Assembly: GCA_009667805.1 (NCBI GenBank)
Contig: CM019068.1
Span: 5,067,218-5,131,217, forward strand
Direction of reading: 5' to 3'
DNA: 64,000 bases
DNA from: Leptobrachium leishanense
Taxonomy: Eukaryota > Chordata > Amphibia > Anura > Megophryidae
Made by a program: the position numbers and the translations under genes. Position 1 is the first letter of the stretch, and each line of letters begins with the position of its first letter. The notes beneath the pieces are model-generated. The model was not told the DNA's origin and made no database searches. It saw nothing but the letters and a program-made list of their open reading frames with translations. Below are positions 1 through 11,180 of the stretch, one piece after another.

Positions 1-347
1 CCAATGCAAGGGTCATACACAGGAGGGTTCGTTTGCCAATGCCAAGGGTCATACACAGGAGGGTTCGTTTGCCAATGCCAAGGGTTATACACAGGAGGGT
101 TCGTTTGCCAATGCCAAGGGTCATACACAGGAGGGTTCGTTTGCCAATGCCAAGGGTTATACACAGGAGGGTTCGTTTGCCAATGCCAAGGGTCATACAC
201 AGGAGGATTCGTTTGCCAATGCCAAGGGTTATACACAGGAGGGTTCGTTTGCCAATGCCAAGGGTCATACACAAGAGGATTCGTTTGCCAATGCCAAGGG
301 TTATACACAAGAGGATTCGTTTGCCAATGCCAAGGGTTATACACAGG
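1..347. repeat. 36-bp minisatellite inside LTR
   Basis: About ten copies of a 36-bp unit (core caagggtcatacacaggagg) stand in tandem. Because 36 is a multiple of three, open frames run through it on both strands, but they are repeat translation and not genes. The same array recurs in the other LTR at 5325-5687. Confidence 0.95.
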
Positions 348-572
348 AGATAGCCAAAATACACAAGAGCTCTGCGGGAGGTGAATACCACGTCAGGGCA
401 CCGGTGAATGGAGAGACTGGGTTTTAAACCGGCGGGTCCGCGTCATAACGCCAGGCCCCGCCCTCGGCGTCCCACGTGAGCGCACCCGGAAGCGTTTACA
501 TTCGGCGCCTGGCCAGCGAGCAGCGAGGAAGCTGCTGCCAGGCGCCCCATCCCCTGACCACCCACCGTGACA
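1..572 (-). repeat. 3' LTR of gypsy-1 (partial)
   Basis: Positions 349-572 match 5679-5900 almost base for base and end in CCGTGACA, so this is the second LTR of the element. Its far end lies before the window start. Small indels separate the two LTRs, so the insertion is not brand new. Confidence 0.88.
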
Positions 573-3468
573 GAACCCCCCTCCAGGGGCGGCCACTGGA
601 CGACCCCAGGGGCACGGGGGTGCGCCAAATAGAAGGCCTTCACTAGCCTAGGAGCATGGACTTCCGCAGCCGGTACCCAAGAACGATCCTCCGGACCGTA
701 ACCCACCCAATCGACCAAGTACTGCAAAGACCCCTAGACATCCTGGCACCCAGAATGGCCTTAACTTCGAACTCCTCCTCGCCCTCCACAGAGACAGGAG
801 GCGGTGGAGCATGGACTTTGGTGTACCGGTTACATAACAACGGCTTCAAAAGGTTTACATGGAATACATTGTGTATCTTAAAATGGGGGGGTAACGCCAA
901 AGCATAGGAGACAGGGTTGAGTCGCCGTAGAATCTTATAGGGGCCGATATACCTAGGAGCCAACTTCATGGAAGGCACTAAGAGCTTGATGTTACGTGAA
1001 GACAGCCAAACCCTGTCCCCAACTTGATACACGGGTGCCTGCCTCCTGTGTCTGTCGGCCTTGGTTTTTCTGGATGGCACTACTCTCCTCCAGTGCCCGT
1101 CTCACTCTCCCCCAAGTCTCTTTCAATGATGCCAGTTGCTCATCTAAAGCAGGAATCGTGGTATCAGGAAACGTGGCGGGGAGCACGGGAGGATCAAAAC
1201 CATAAACAGCGAAGAAAGGAGAATGTCCTGTGGATTCACTCACTGCGCTGTTCAAAGCATATTCTGCCCATGGTAGCAGGTCTGACCAGTTATCTTGTTG
1301 TTCTGAGATAAAGCACCTGAGATATTTCTCTATATTTTGGTTTGCTCGTTCTGCTGCTCCGTTGGTCTGGGGGTGATAAGCCGAAGAGAAAGAGAGGTCT
1401 ATCCCTACGTTCTTACAAAACCCTCTCCAGAATCCGGAGATGAATTGGGTCCCCTATCAGAGACTATCTCCCGAGGGACACCGTGAATGCGGACCACATT
1501 GGCAATGAATATGGGCACCAGTTCAGCTGCCGAAGGTAGTTTCCGAAGAGGAACATAGTGGCCCATCTTGGAAAATCGATCTATGATCGTAAGTATCACT
1601 GTATTCCCTCTTGACTCAGGTAACTCTACTATAAAATCCATGGCTACATGTGACCAGGGTCGTTCGGGGATCGGCAAAGGCTGGAGTAAGCCAATGGGTG
1701 CTGTTTTGGGACTTTTCTGCCTTGTGCACACTTCGCACACGGCAATGTAATCTTTGACATCTCGGCGCAACGTGGGCCACCAGAGGAGTTTACTGATACT
1801 AGACACAGTCTTGGTGATACCCATATGCCCGGAAGTTTTATTATCATGATAGATGTTAAGTACTTCCTCTCTTTCGTTCTCAGGTACAAAGAGTCTCGCA
1901 GGAGGTTTTCCCCCAGGAGCTGCGCCCTGGACGGTCTGCAACCTTTTCATTAGAGGAGACGAGACACTAATCGTGGTAGCGGCTATAATCCTTTCCTGGG
2001 GTACAATGGGATGCTGATCTTGGATATTATGTTCATAAGACTCATACTGTCTCGACAATGCGTCTGCTTTAATGTTTCTGGACCCAGGTCTATAGGTAAG
2101 CACGAAATTAAAACTTGAAAGAAACAATGACCATCTCGCTTGTCTGGAATTTAAACGTTTGGCATCTCCAATGTACGTGAGATTCTTATGGTCGGTTATG
2201 ATAACAATGGGGTCCTTAGACCCTTCTAATAAGTATCTCCATTCGGCCAAGGCCGCGATGACTGCTAACAATTCTCTATTTCCAATGTCATAGTTCTTCT
2301 CTGCCGGGGACAACTTCCGAGAATAGAAGCCGCATGGATGCAAGGGTTTGTCAGGAGCCTCCCTTTGGGACAAGACTGCACCAAGACCTAGTTCGGAGGC
2401 GTCAACTTCTACTTGGAAAGGCAGAGCCGGATCTGGATGTCGGAGAACAGGGGCAGTAGTAAAAGCTTGCTTTAGTGCCTCAAAGGCTTGAGTGGCTTGA
2501 GGTGTCCATTTCTGATTTCCCACCCCTTTCTTTGTCATAGCCGTGAGGGGGGCCACCAAGGCCGAAAAATCTTTAATGAACCTTCGGTAATAGTTCGTAA
2601 ACCCCAGAAACCTCTGAATGGCTTTAAGTCCTTGGGGTAGAGGCCAGTCAAGAATAGCTGAGAGCTTCTTAGGATCCATTTGAAACCCCCAGGAGTTATT
2701 ATATAACCAAGGAATTGCACAGTTACTATATGTCGAATAGACATTTTTCTAGCTTACAGTACAATCCAGCCTTCAATAGTTTTTCAACACTTGTTTCACG
2801 TGGACATGATGAGTGTCCACATCAGGAGAGTATATCAGGATATCATCCAGATATACTATGACGAATTCTTGCAGAAATTCCCTTAGAGTGTCGTTTATAA
2901 GGTCCTGGAAGACGGCTGGCGCATTACACAACCCAAAAGGCATCACCAGGTATTCATAATGCCCGCTACGTGTATTAAAAGCCGTTTTCCATTCGTCTCC
3001 CTTTTTAACCCTGACCAGGTTGTACGCTCCGCGTAAATCAAGCTTCGTATAGACACGAGCCCCTTTTAATCGGTCGAACAATTCTGTTATGAGAGGTATG
3101 GGATATGCATTTCTTATAGTGATCCTATTCAAACCTCTATAATCGATGCAAGGTCGCAGATCTCCCTCTTTCTTGGAAACAAAAAAGAAACCTGCTCCTG
3201 CTGGAGAGGAGGACCGTCTAATGAATCCTCGTTCCAGATTCTCCCTTATGTATTCCTCCATAATGTCGTTCTCTCTTTGTGATAAAGGGTATACGTGACC
3301 CCTAGGAGGCATCGTACCGGGGAGTAAATCAATGGCACAGTCATATGGACGATGTGGTGGTAGGACCTCAGTCCTGGCTTTAGAGAACACCTCCTTTAAT
3401 GCCAGGTAACATTCAGGAACCTCTGTGGACAAAGGAGGGGCTGTGGCAATATTGAGGCTACCAATCAC
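573..3468 (-). pseudogene. gypsy-1 pol: RT, RNase H, integrase, chromodomain (frameshifted)
   Basis: The RT frame (3468-2773) shows [37 protein letters not shown] and the catalytic YLDD. The frame 2679-1405 gives the end of RT, RNase H (VDASELGLGAVLSQ, TDHKNL, DALSRQ), the integrase zinc finger (HMGITKT then CEVCTRQ) and the first two catalytic aspartates (MDFIVEL, VSDRGP). The remaining integrase is in 1255-992, and 727 to about 607 carries a chromodomain ([20 protein letters not shown]). At least three frame changes separate these blocks. Integrase normally inserts the cDNA, and a chromodomain can direct it to modified histones. Reading continues through the polypurine tract into the LTR, as in related elements. 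Confidence 0.9.
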
Positions 3469-3598
3469 ATTAACTCTGCCTAGGCATTTAGACTGACAAC
3501 TCTGACCCCAACATTTTATGTCTCTCTGGACCCAATCGACAACTGGGTTGTGCTCTGTTAGCCATGGAAACCCAAGAACGACAGGACATGAGGGTGAT

Positions 3599-4888
3599 TC
3601 AATGATTTGAAAATCTTATTGTTTCCTGGTGCAAAACTCCTGTTTTCATACATACATCGACTGTATCGTGAGTGATATGTGGACATGACAGGGGTTTACC
3701 ATCTATGGCCTCCACCCTTAGAGGTCTTTCCCTGAGAACCAGAGGTATGAGGTTTTTGGCAGCAAAATTCTTATCCATAAAATTGCCTGAGGCCCCAGAG
3801 TCTAAAAACGCCTCAGTCTTGAGGTGAACCCCCTCCCAGGTTAGGGAGATCGGTAACAGAATCCTGGATTTTTTTTTTTCATTATCCACAAAGGAGGCAC
3901 ACAGAGAACCGACAACCTGGGTGTCTCCTGTTCTGAATCCCACTCTGCTATGTTCAGCCCTGCCAACCCTGGGTCTCTGAGGACATCGAAGGCGGAAGTG
4001 ATCTGCCCCTGCACAATAGAAGCAGAGCCCCTTTTCTCTTCTGTGCGCTTTTTCTGCTTCTGAAATACCTGTCTTCCCTATTTGCATGGGTTCAACGACT
4101 GGTAAATCTGTTTTCACATTCTCCGAACCACCTGACGTACTGGTGTGTCTGGGTAACGAGGGTAAAGGAGGCAAGACCCTTCTGGGTCTATCTCTGGGGT
4201 GTCTCCTTTCCCTGATTTGATCGTCCATGGCTATACAGAAATCTATCAGGTGGTCCAGACTTTCTGGTAATTTTAAGGAGCCAGTTCAAACATAAAAGCC
4301 TCGTTCAAGCCTTCGGTAAAGGCTAAGGTTAAAACGTCGTTCGGCCAAAGTACCTCAGAAGTCAAAGTTTTAAACTCTATGGCATAATCGGCGACCCTCT
4401 TATTACCTTGTTTGATGTGAAACAAGGACCTACCCGCATTGGTAGCCCTTCTAGAGGGATCAAGGTACGTCTTAACTCAGAGGTAAAACCCTCATAGTCA
4501 TAAATGATGGGTTTCTTATTTTCCCACAACGGCGTAGCCCACAATAAAGCTTTTTCTGTTAAATGATTAATCAGATATCCTACTTTGGCTTTATCAGACA
4601 TACAAGAACCTGGATTGTTCTCAAACAAGATCTCGAGTTGAGTCAAAAACCCCGACATAGGCTTGGTGTACCATCATAGCGTAGGGGTGCCTTCATACTA
4701 AGCCTATGTCCTTCAGGGGGGACGGAACTGACCCTAGGTAACACTGGATCTGGAGGGTTTGTGGTACCTGTATTGGACCGATTTAACAGGGTTTGCAGAG
4801 CGAGAGAAATCTGGTCCATCCTATGGTCCTGTTCCTCTTGTCTGGCTGCGATACGTGCCAGCTGGTTAGAGAGGTCTGCGGGATCCAT
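3599..4888 (-). pseudogene. gypsy-1 gag and protease (frameshifted)
   Basis: An ATG at 4888 opens gag (MDPADLSNQLARIAARQEEQ) only 14 nt after the LTR end. The frame shifts near 4650 into a capsid-like segment (4658-4377) and again before 4228-3599. The last frame holds one CCHC knuckle (CFYCAGADHFRLRC, matching C-x2-C-x4-H-x4-C) followed by the aspartic protease motif FLDSGASGNFMD. Gag would form the particle and protease would process Gag-Pol. Family assignment is firm and the exact breakpoints are approximate. Confidence 0.85.
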
Positions 4889-4902
4889 TGGCCCTGACGT
4901 AA

Positions 4903-5900
4903 TGTCACGGATCCCTCTGATTACCAAAAGTGTGGTCCCTTTACGCAGACCGCTCTCTACCCTTCCGATCCTTGAATGGTCGGCAAAACTAGAAAGACAA
5001 TTAACCAGACAATATATAAACAAGGGGTAACACCAGACAGAGGTATGGAATAGAGTATTGTCACGAATCCCTCTGACTACCAAGATATTGATCTCTTTCT
5101 GTAGCTCCCTTTCTACTCTTCCGATCCTTGAATGGTCGGCAAAGCTATATAGACAATGAAGCAGGTAACAGATAAAGAAAGGGAAACACCAGACAGGGGT
5201 ACAGAACAGATCACAAGTCCTCCCTAGGACTTTAGTAATAGCAGAGGTAATCTGATGCGTGCTTAGGGTGCCACATAGACTGACCTCGGTACCAACGTTA
5301 AGGGCAGAACCAAGAGCAGAGTAAATGCCAATACCAGGGGTCATACACAGGAGGGTTCGTTTGCCAATGCCAGGAGTCATACACAGGAGGGTTCGTTTGC
5401 CAATGCCAAGGGTCATACACAGGAGGGTTCGTTTGCCAATGCCAAGGGTCATACACAGGAGGGTTCGTTTGCCAATGCCAAGGGTTATACACAGGAGGGT
5501 TCGTTTGCCAATGCCAAGGGTCATACACAGGAGGGTTCGTTTGCCAATGCCAAGGGTTATACACAGGAGGGTTCGTTTGCCAATGCCAAGGGTCATACAC
5601 AAGAGGATTCGTTTGCCAATGCCAAGGGTTATACACAAGAGGATTCGTTTGCCAATGCCAAGGGTTATACACAGGAGATAGCCAAAAATCACAAGAGCTC
5701 TGCGGGAGGTGAATACCACGTCAGGGCACCGGTGGAATGGAGAGACTGGGTTTTAAACCCGGCGGGTCCGCGTCATAACGCCAGGCCCCGCCCCTCGGCG
5801 TCCCACGTGAGCGCACCCGGAAGTGTTTACATTCGGCGCCTGGCCAGCGAGCAGCGAGGAAGCTGCTGCCAGGCGCCCCATCCCCTGACCCACCGTGACA
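4903..5900 (-). repeat. 5' LTR of gypsy-1
   Basis: This LTR is 998 bp and bounded by TGTCACGG and CCGTGACA. Its inner third contains an imperfect direct duplication of about 160 bp (4903-5062 and 5063-5215, both with the stretch ttccgatccttgaatggtcg), followed by the 36-bp minisatellite and a conserved GC-rich outer segment. Confidence 0.85.
5325..5687. repeat. 36-bp minisatellite in the 5' LTR
   Basis: About ten tandem 36-bp units match the array at 1-347. Unit variants (cag/caa, ggt/gat) appear in nearly the same order in both LTRs, which fits LTR copying followed by small changes. Confidence 0.93.
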
Positions 5901-6392
5901 GTAACATAGTGACTATATACAGAATGCACCTGTAAACATGTAACACAGTGACTATATACAGAATGCACCTGTAAACATGTAACATAGTGACTATATACAG
6001 AATGCACCTGTAAACATGTAACATAGTGACTATATACAGAATGCACCTGTAAACATGTAACACAGTGACTATATACAGAATGCGCCTGTAAACATGTAAC
6101 ACAGTGACTATATACAGAATGCACCTGTAAACATGTAACACAGTGACTATATACAGAATGCGCCTGTAAACATGTAACATAGTGACTATATACAGAATGC
6201 ACCTGTAAACATGTAACACAGTGACTATATACAGAATGCACCTGTAAACATGTAACACAGTGACTATATACAGAATGCGCCTGTAAACATGTAACATAGT
6301 GACTATATACAGAATGTACCTGTAAACATGTAACACAGTGACTATATACAGAATGCACCTGTAAACATGTAACACAGTGACTATATACAGAA
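5901..6392. repeat. 39-bp minisatellite, left block
   Basis: About 12.5 tandem copies of a 39-bp unit containing cagtgactatatacagaa and ctgtaaacatg. The same array resumes at 12114 on the other side of the Ngaro-like element, so the two blocks were one array before that insertion. Confidence 0.95.
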
Positions 6393-6728
6393 AGAACCCC
6401 CTGGACCTTCAGGAAGGGGGACATGACTGATGGCCTGGGCCTGTAGGTTAAGGAAAGATCTGGAAGGGGTTTAGAATCCCTGGGGCCCCTCAGGGAGGGG
6501 GAAGGGGGGGGGTCGGTTGGAAGCATGGGCCTGTCAGTCAAGGAAAGCTACGGCGTTATTGGTGGAGTGGTCGCAACAGTGTTGCTTACCTGGACTATAT
6601 ATGCTGGTGATGGGTGCAGGGTTCTTCCTCTGTTCCTGCCAACGTGAGAAGTGCATCAAGGTGAGACTAGGTTTCCAGGTGTTTTTCAGGTGTTCTGGTG
6701 AAAAAGAGAGAAAAGTGAATTGGCTGGG

Positions 6729-8763
6729 ATGGCTTCTTCTTCGCTGGAAGGGCTGCTGGAGCAGTTAAAGGAACACGCTGCGGCTCGGGGAGCATCGTTG
6801 CAAGAGTTAATGGCGGAGGCCTTAGCTACCCCTGGTGAACAGACGCCAGGGTCGAGTGGGGAGCCCCGCCAGTGGCGAAGAGAACGGCGGTCCCGGCCAC
6901 CGAGTCGTCTCAGCCCGAGTCCCCCGAGACTTCGTGGATCCAGAATGAGCGGCGGGGGAGAAGTGGATGCGGCCGGTGCCTCTTCATCGGAAGGGTCCAT
7001 GGTGTTGGACACACCGCCCAGGGAGCTGCGGTCTGGTGCAAGGAGGGTGAGCATACTACGTGCGCCTGCAACGTTCTCTCCCGGTTTAGGTGCCACTGGG
7101 GAAGGCCTGGATCGCAGGGATGGCGAAGATCGGGCTGGGGGGGTTCGGAGGACCGCCCCCCTCGTGCTAGGCAGACTGTCCGGCGGGTGCCGCGTTCTAG
7201 GAGCCCGCGCAACGATCAGGCGCTTCCGGCAGCCAGGGGAGAGCATCGAGGGCAGCGTCGGCGGCTTCCAGGGCCCCGCCCACTCGTCGCAGACGGACAG
7301 CGTCACGGGCTGTGCGTCTGGCCCGCCCACAAGATGGCGGCGCCCATCCGGCTGCACAGGAACGGAGGGGAAACATTCCAGCGGCTGCGAGGAGAGGCCC
7401 GGTGGCTGGTGGCAGAACGGCGCCGGTGCAGGAGGCGGTGGAGGGCAGCCTGCATGTTGGAAGCGGTCAATTACGTCACTCTCGGCCACGGAGCATCGCG
7501 GAGGCTGGAGATGGAGGTCGGAAAGAAATACCGGTTACCGGCGGAGGTGTTGATCCTGGGTGTCCAGCGCTGGGCTCACCTTTGGCTGCAGTTCGGATGG
7601 CGTCTGGAGGATCATTGATGGCTGCACGTGAGTCAGATTGTGGGGGTACTACATTTGGATCGCTCGGCAATGTTGGGGTTAATGTATCCGCTGCGGCTCA
7701 GGGTGTGACGACGGGGTTGATAGATACCTTGGTCGCTGAGCTTAGGCGCTGGCAGGATAGGTCGGATGCTTTAGCTAGAGGGAGCGCGGCGCCGGTCATG
7801 GTGGGACACGTCGGGCCTGGGGGTACGGTACCGGAGTATATGGTCGCGCCTAGCTCTTATTCGATTGGGGTTACCTCGTCCGCTGGCGCGTCGGGAGTGG
7901 CGCCTGCGCCCGTTGTGGAATCAATGTTGGGTCGGCAGGGAAATTCGGGGGCTGGCGCTGTGTTGGCACCTAGTACGGGGGGAATGGCTGGACCGGCGTT
8001 GTGTAGGGTATCTCCCGTTGCGAGTGTGGGCATCTCTTCCGGGTCCTGCGAATTGTCCCCCATGGGTTTAGAGGTCACCTCGGAGTTGCGGGAGAAGATT
8101 TGGAAAAACGAATATGTGGATGTGCTTACGCTGCTTTCTGTGGATAGGGAGACGGTGGACCGTCCTAAACGGCCTGAATCGTTCATGGACGAAAAGGAGA
8201 GGGAGAAGTTAAAGAAAACGCTTCCTCCTACTTTTGGGAATTGGCTGCAGGGGTTTTTGGCGTATTGTGCCATCTTGTGCGAGCGGTTCCCGGAGCGCAG
8301 CGTTGCATTGTTTGCGTATATCGATTTAATTTGGGGGGCGTATAAGATTTATGGTGGGCAGTGTTGGTTTCGTTATGACCAGCAGTTCCGTCAAAAAATG
8401 GCGGTGCGTCCGGGACTCAGATTTGATGTCCAGGACACAAATTTGTGGCTTCTTCTCATGACTCCTAACCGGCCGGCGGTGTCTCCCTTTCCAGGGCCCG
8501 CTGCACCTAGGGCCCCGGGAGTGCAGTCGGGGGCTGGAAAGGGGGGGTGTTGGCTCTTTAACGAGTCTACCTGCCGGTGGTCCGCTAATTGTAGATTCAA
8601 GCATGAATGTTCTCTCTGTGGGGGCCCCCACCCAGCGTTCCGGTGTTTTAAGAAGGGACAAGGTTCGACCTTCAGGCCTCTCGGGCGCGGCCAGTTTGGT
8701 AGGAGGGATTACGCCAGTGGACGTGGGGGCCCTGCTTCCTTGGCTAGAGCTGTACCCCAATAG
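6729..8763 (+). pseudogene. Ngaro-1 ORF1, gag-like, probably frameshifted
   Basis: The likely start ATG at 6729 (MASSSLEGLLEQLKEHAAAR) is in a different frame from the well-conserved C-terminal part (about 7600-8763), so one or more frame changes lie in the GC-rich middle. The C-terminal part has a helical region (KIWKNEYVDVLTLLSVDRE, NWLQGFLAYCAILCERFPER), then a CCCH-type finger (CWLFNESTCRWSANCRFKH, C-x7-C-x5-C-x3-H) and a CX2CX3HX4C knuckle (CSLCGGPHPAFRC), as in ORF1 of DIRS-like elements. It presumably packages element RNA. It overlaps the RT frame by 161 nt. The middle could instead be a spliced or untranslated segment, so the exact protein is uncertain. Confidence 0.65.
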
Positions 8764-10297
8764 GCGGGGTGCGATACTGTTGCGGGAGGGTTTTCAGGAG
8801 GGTTTTTATATACCGCACGATTGTTCTGATTTTCCGCAATTTTCCCGGAATTTGGTTTCAGCTGGGCAACACGCGGAAGTAGTGGCGGCCAAGTTGGAGG
8901 GCGAAGTTCAGCTGGGGCGGATGGTGGGTCCATTTGCGGAGCTTCCGTTTCCTAACCTTCGGGTTTCTCCTTTGGGGGTAGTGCCCAAGAAGGAGGAGGG
9001 CAAGTTCCGTTTAATACACCATCTGTCTTATCCGGAGGGGTTTTCGGTCAACGATGGTATCGGCAGGGAGGGTTGCAGGGTACGGTATTCCTCGTTTGAT
9101 GATGCTTTGCAACTCGTTAGGGATGCGGGGCCTGGCTGCTTGCTTGCCAAGGTGGACGTAGAGTCAGCTTTTCGGCTATTGCCGATTAGGCCTGACTGCT
9201 ACCATTTACTCGGTTGTGAGTTTCGTGACCAGTATTATTATGATCGTTGTCTTCCGATGGGCTGCTCCATTTCCTGTTTTTATTTCGAGTTGTTTGCTTC
9301 ATTTTTGCACTGGGTGGTGTGCCGGCGTGCTGGGCGGAATTCTATGGTTCATTATCTTGATGACTTTCTTTTCGTGGGACCATCGGATTCCTCCGACTGC
9401 GCGGGGCTGTTACAGACCTTTCGGGAGGTGGCAGGGGAATTTGGCGTACCGCTGGCGGAAGAAAAAACGGAGGGTCCGGGTCGCCTGATCACATTTTTGG
9501 GCATTGAAATCGACACGGTGCTCAGGGTTTTTCGACTTCCGGTGCAGAAAATTCAGGTCCTGCTGCGTTTGGTGGTTCGGGCACGGGGGGTCGCCAAGTT
9601 GCGGCTGTCGGAGCTTCAATCGCTATTGGGCCACTTGGCGTTCGCTTGCCGGGTTATGCCTATGGGCCGCGTTTTTTGCCGTCGATTATCGTTGGCTACG
9701 GCGGGTGTTCGGTCGGCACACCATTTTGTACGGATCAATAGCTCGTTGCGGGCAGACCTGGTGGTATGGCAATCCTTTTTGCTAACCTATAATGGGTTGA
9801 CCTATTGGCAGGAGGCGGAGGTGGACAATGAGTCCATCGAGCTTTTTGCCGATGCATCAGGCGCACATGGCTTTGGGGTTTATTTGCAGGGCGAATGGTG
9901 TGCGCAGGCGGGGCCTGCGGAATGGTCGGCATCGGATCTGGTACGGAATCTTACGTTTTTGGAGCTGTTCCCATTGTTGGTCGCCCTTGAGCTGTGGGGC
10001 GAAAGGTTGGCAAATAGGCGGGTGGTGTTCTGGACAGACAATTTAGGTGTCGTACAGGTGGTAAATCGGTCATCGTCCGGTTCCCCTCCCGTCTTGGCCC
10101 TTTTGCGGCATCTGGTTTTGCGCTGCCTGGAACGGAATGTGTGGTTGCGGGCTAAGCATGTTCCGGGTGTGCAGAATGTGGTGGCTGACGCACTCTCTCG
10201 GTTCCAGTGGGACCGTTTTTGGCAGGTGGCTCCGGGGGCAGCGAAGACGGCAACACCATTTCCTCAGTGGCTCTGGACCCTCGCTTCGCTGGACTGA
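8603..10297 (+). CDS. Ngaro-1 reverse transcriptase-RNase H
   Basis: This uninterrupted frame of 564 codons is probably expressed from the overlap with ORF1. RT motifs in order are VSPLGVVPKKEEGKFRLIHH, LAKVDVESAFRLLP, LPMGCSISCFYFELF and the catalytic HYLDDFLFVG. RNase H follows with LFADASGAHGFG, LELFPLLVALELWGERL, FWTDNLGVVQ and the C-terminal NVVADALSRFQW. It copies element RNA into DNA and removes the RNA strand. All catalytic carboxylates looked for are present and no stop interrupts the frame, so this copy may be young. The true N terminus is unknown, and the ATG at 8603 sits inside the knuckle-coding part of ORF1. Confidence 0.9.
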   Translation: MNVLSVGAPTQRSGVLRRDKVRPSGLSGAASLVGGITPVDVGALLPWLELYPNRRGAILLREGFQEGFYIPHDCSDFPQFSRNLVSAGQHAEVVAAKLEGEVQLGRMVGPFAELPFPNLRVSPLGVVPKKEEGKFRLIHHLSYPEGFSVNDGIGREGCRVRYSSFDDALQLVRDAGPGCLLAKVDVESAFRLLPIRPDCYHLLGCEFRDQYYYDRCLPMGCSISCFYFELFASFLHWVVCRRAGRNSMVHYLDDFLFVGPSDSSDCAGLLQTFREVAGEFGVPLAEEKTEGPGRLITFLGIEIDTVLRVFRLPVQKIQVLLRLVVRARGVAKLRLSELQSLLGHLAFACRVMPMGRVFCRRLSLATAGVRSAHHFVRINSSLRADLVVWQSFLLTYNGLTYWQEAEVDNESIELFADASGAHGFGVYLQGEWCAQAGPAEWSASDLVRNLTFLELFPLLVALELWGERLANRRVVFWTDNLGVVQVVNRSSSGSPPVLALLRHLVLRCLERNVWLRAKHVPGVQNVVADALSRFQWDRFWQVAPGAAKTATPFPQWLWTLASLD

Positions 10298-11172
10298 AGC
10301 GGTTATTGGAAGGTTGTCTGTCAACTGCAACGTGGAGTTCATATTCGCAGGTCTGGCGAGCGTGGGGTTCGGTGGCTGCAGGAGAGAGGGGTTGGCGGAC
10401 GGCCGAGGACCGCACTTGGGCCACGATGGTTCACCTGGGCGAGTTTAGGGAGCGGGGAGGTTCCGGGGCTGGTGCGGCAAAAGTGTTGGCGGCTCTTTCC
10501 TTTTTGTGTGGGGTGATCGGTTGGGAAGACCTAGGGCGGGATTTTGTGTTGAGACGGATTATTAGGGGATGGCGTAGGACGGTGGTCCCTGATACCAGCG
10601 CGCCGGTGTCGGGGGAGCTATTTGCGGAATTGTTGGTGTCGTTGGGCGCGGTTTGCAGGGACTGGTTTGAAGTGGGCTTGTTCCGAACTGCGTTCGCCTT
10701 TTGCTACTATGGGGCTTTGAGGGTGGGGGAATTGGTGGCTCCTAGCACGGGGGCTATTGCTGCGCTGCGTTTAGAACATGTTACGGTCATGAAGGACCAG
10801 GTACGTTTGTTGATCTCTCGTTCAAAGACGGATCAGTCGGGTAGGGGTTCGATAGTTACACTGGGGGCAATTGGGGGGGTTCAGTGCCCGGTACGGTTGG
10901 CCGGGGATTATGTGGGTGTACGTCCGGGAATTGGGGATTCCTTCTTAGTTCATTTGTCAGGGGCCCCTCTCACAAGGTACCAATTTGCGGCGGTTTTTAG
11001 GCGTTGTATCGCATCTTTGGGTCACGACCCGAGGCAGTTCGCTACGCATTCTTTTCGTATCGGCGCAGCGACAATGGCGGCGGAAGAAGGGGCGTCGGAC
11101 GATATGATTAGGCGTCTGGGGAGATGGCGATCGGATCGTTTTCGTTCATACGTGCGTCCTAACCTCTTATAA
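10207..11172 (+). CDS. Ngaro-1 tyrosine recombinase
   Basis: This 321-codon frame overlaps the end of the RT frame by 91 nt. The catalytic signature of tyrosine recombinases is visible: the first Arg in YYGALRVGELVAP, a Lys candidate in SRSKTDQSGRG, the His-x-x-Arg box in THSFRIGAATMA, and the nucleophile Tyr in RWRSDRFRSYVRPN. The N-terminal half looks like a SAM-like DNA-binding domain, inferred from position. The enzyme would integrate a circular cDNA without making a TSD, in agreement with the clean junctions of this copy. The frame is complete and ends LL-stop. Confidence 0.92.
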   Translation: MGPFLAGGSGGSEDGNTISSVALDPRFAGLKRLLEGCLSTATWSSYSQVWRAWGSVAAGERGWRTAEDRTWATMVHLGEFRERGGSGAGAAKVLAALSFLCGVIGWEDLGRDFVLRRIIRGWRRTVVPDTSAPVSGELFAELLVSLGAVCRDWFEVGLFRTAFAFCYYGALRVGELVAPSTGAIAALRLEHVTVMKDQVRLLISRSKTDQSGRGSIVTLGAIGGVQCPVRLAGDYVGVRPGIGDSFLVHLSGAPLTRYQFAAVFRRCIASLGHDPRQFATHSFRIGAATMAAEEGASDDMIRRLGRWRSDRFRSYVRPNLL

Positions 11173-11180
11173 TTACAGGT

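Larger units (their letters stand above)
1..5900 (-). mobile_element. Ty3/gypsy LTR retrotransposon, chromodomain type (element gypsy-1), 3' LTR cut by window edge
   Basis: Read on the minus strand the order is 5' LTR (4903-5900), gag with CCHC knuckle, protease, reverse transcriptase, RNase H, integrase, chromodomain, polypurine tract, 3' LTR (1-572, continuing off-window). The LTR ends are inverted repeats, TGTCACGG at 4903 and CCGTGACA at 5900. A purine-rich tract (minus strand GGAGGGGGG) lies directly before the 3' LTR. The chromodomain after integrase marks the chromovirus (sushi-like) branch. Coding frames are interrupted by several frameshifts, so this copy is dead. The element entered the 39-bp minisatellite that continues at 5901. 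The TSD cannot be checked because the left flank is missing. Confidence 0.9.

Noticed and set aside
4..384. Open frames of 106-126 codons at the window start, and similar ones at 5298-5681
   Set aside because: They are translations of the 36-bp minisatellite, open on both strands because the unit length is a multiple of three.
5827..6541. Frames of 182 and 262 codons with LHVYRCILYIVTV repeats
   Set aside because: Translation of the 39-bp minisatellite joined to LTR sequence.
6686..7618. Several overlapping GC-rich frames on both strands near the start of Ngaro-1
   Set aside because: High GC keeps many frames open. Only the MASSSLEG start and the conserved gag C terminus are supported, so the rest are not listed as genes.
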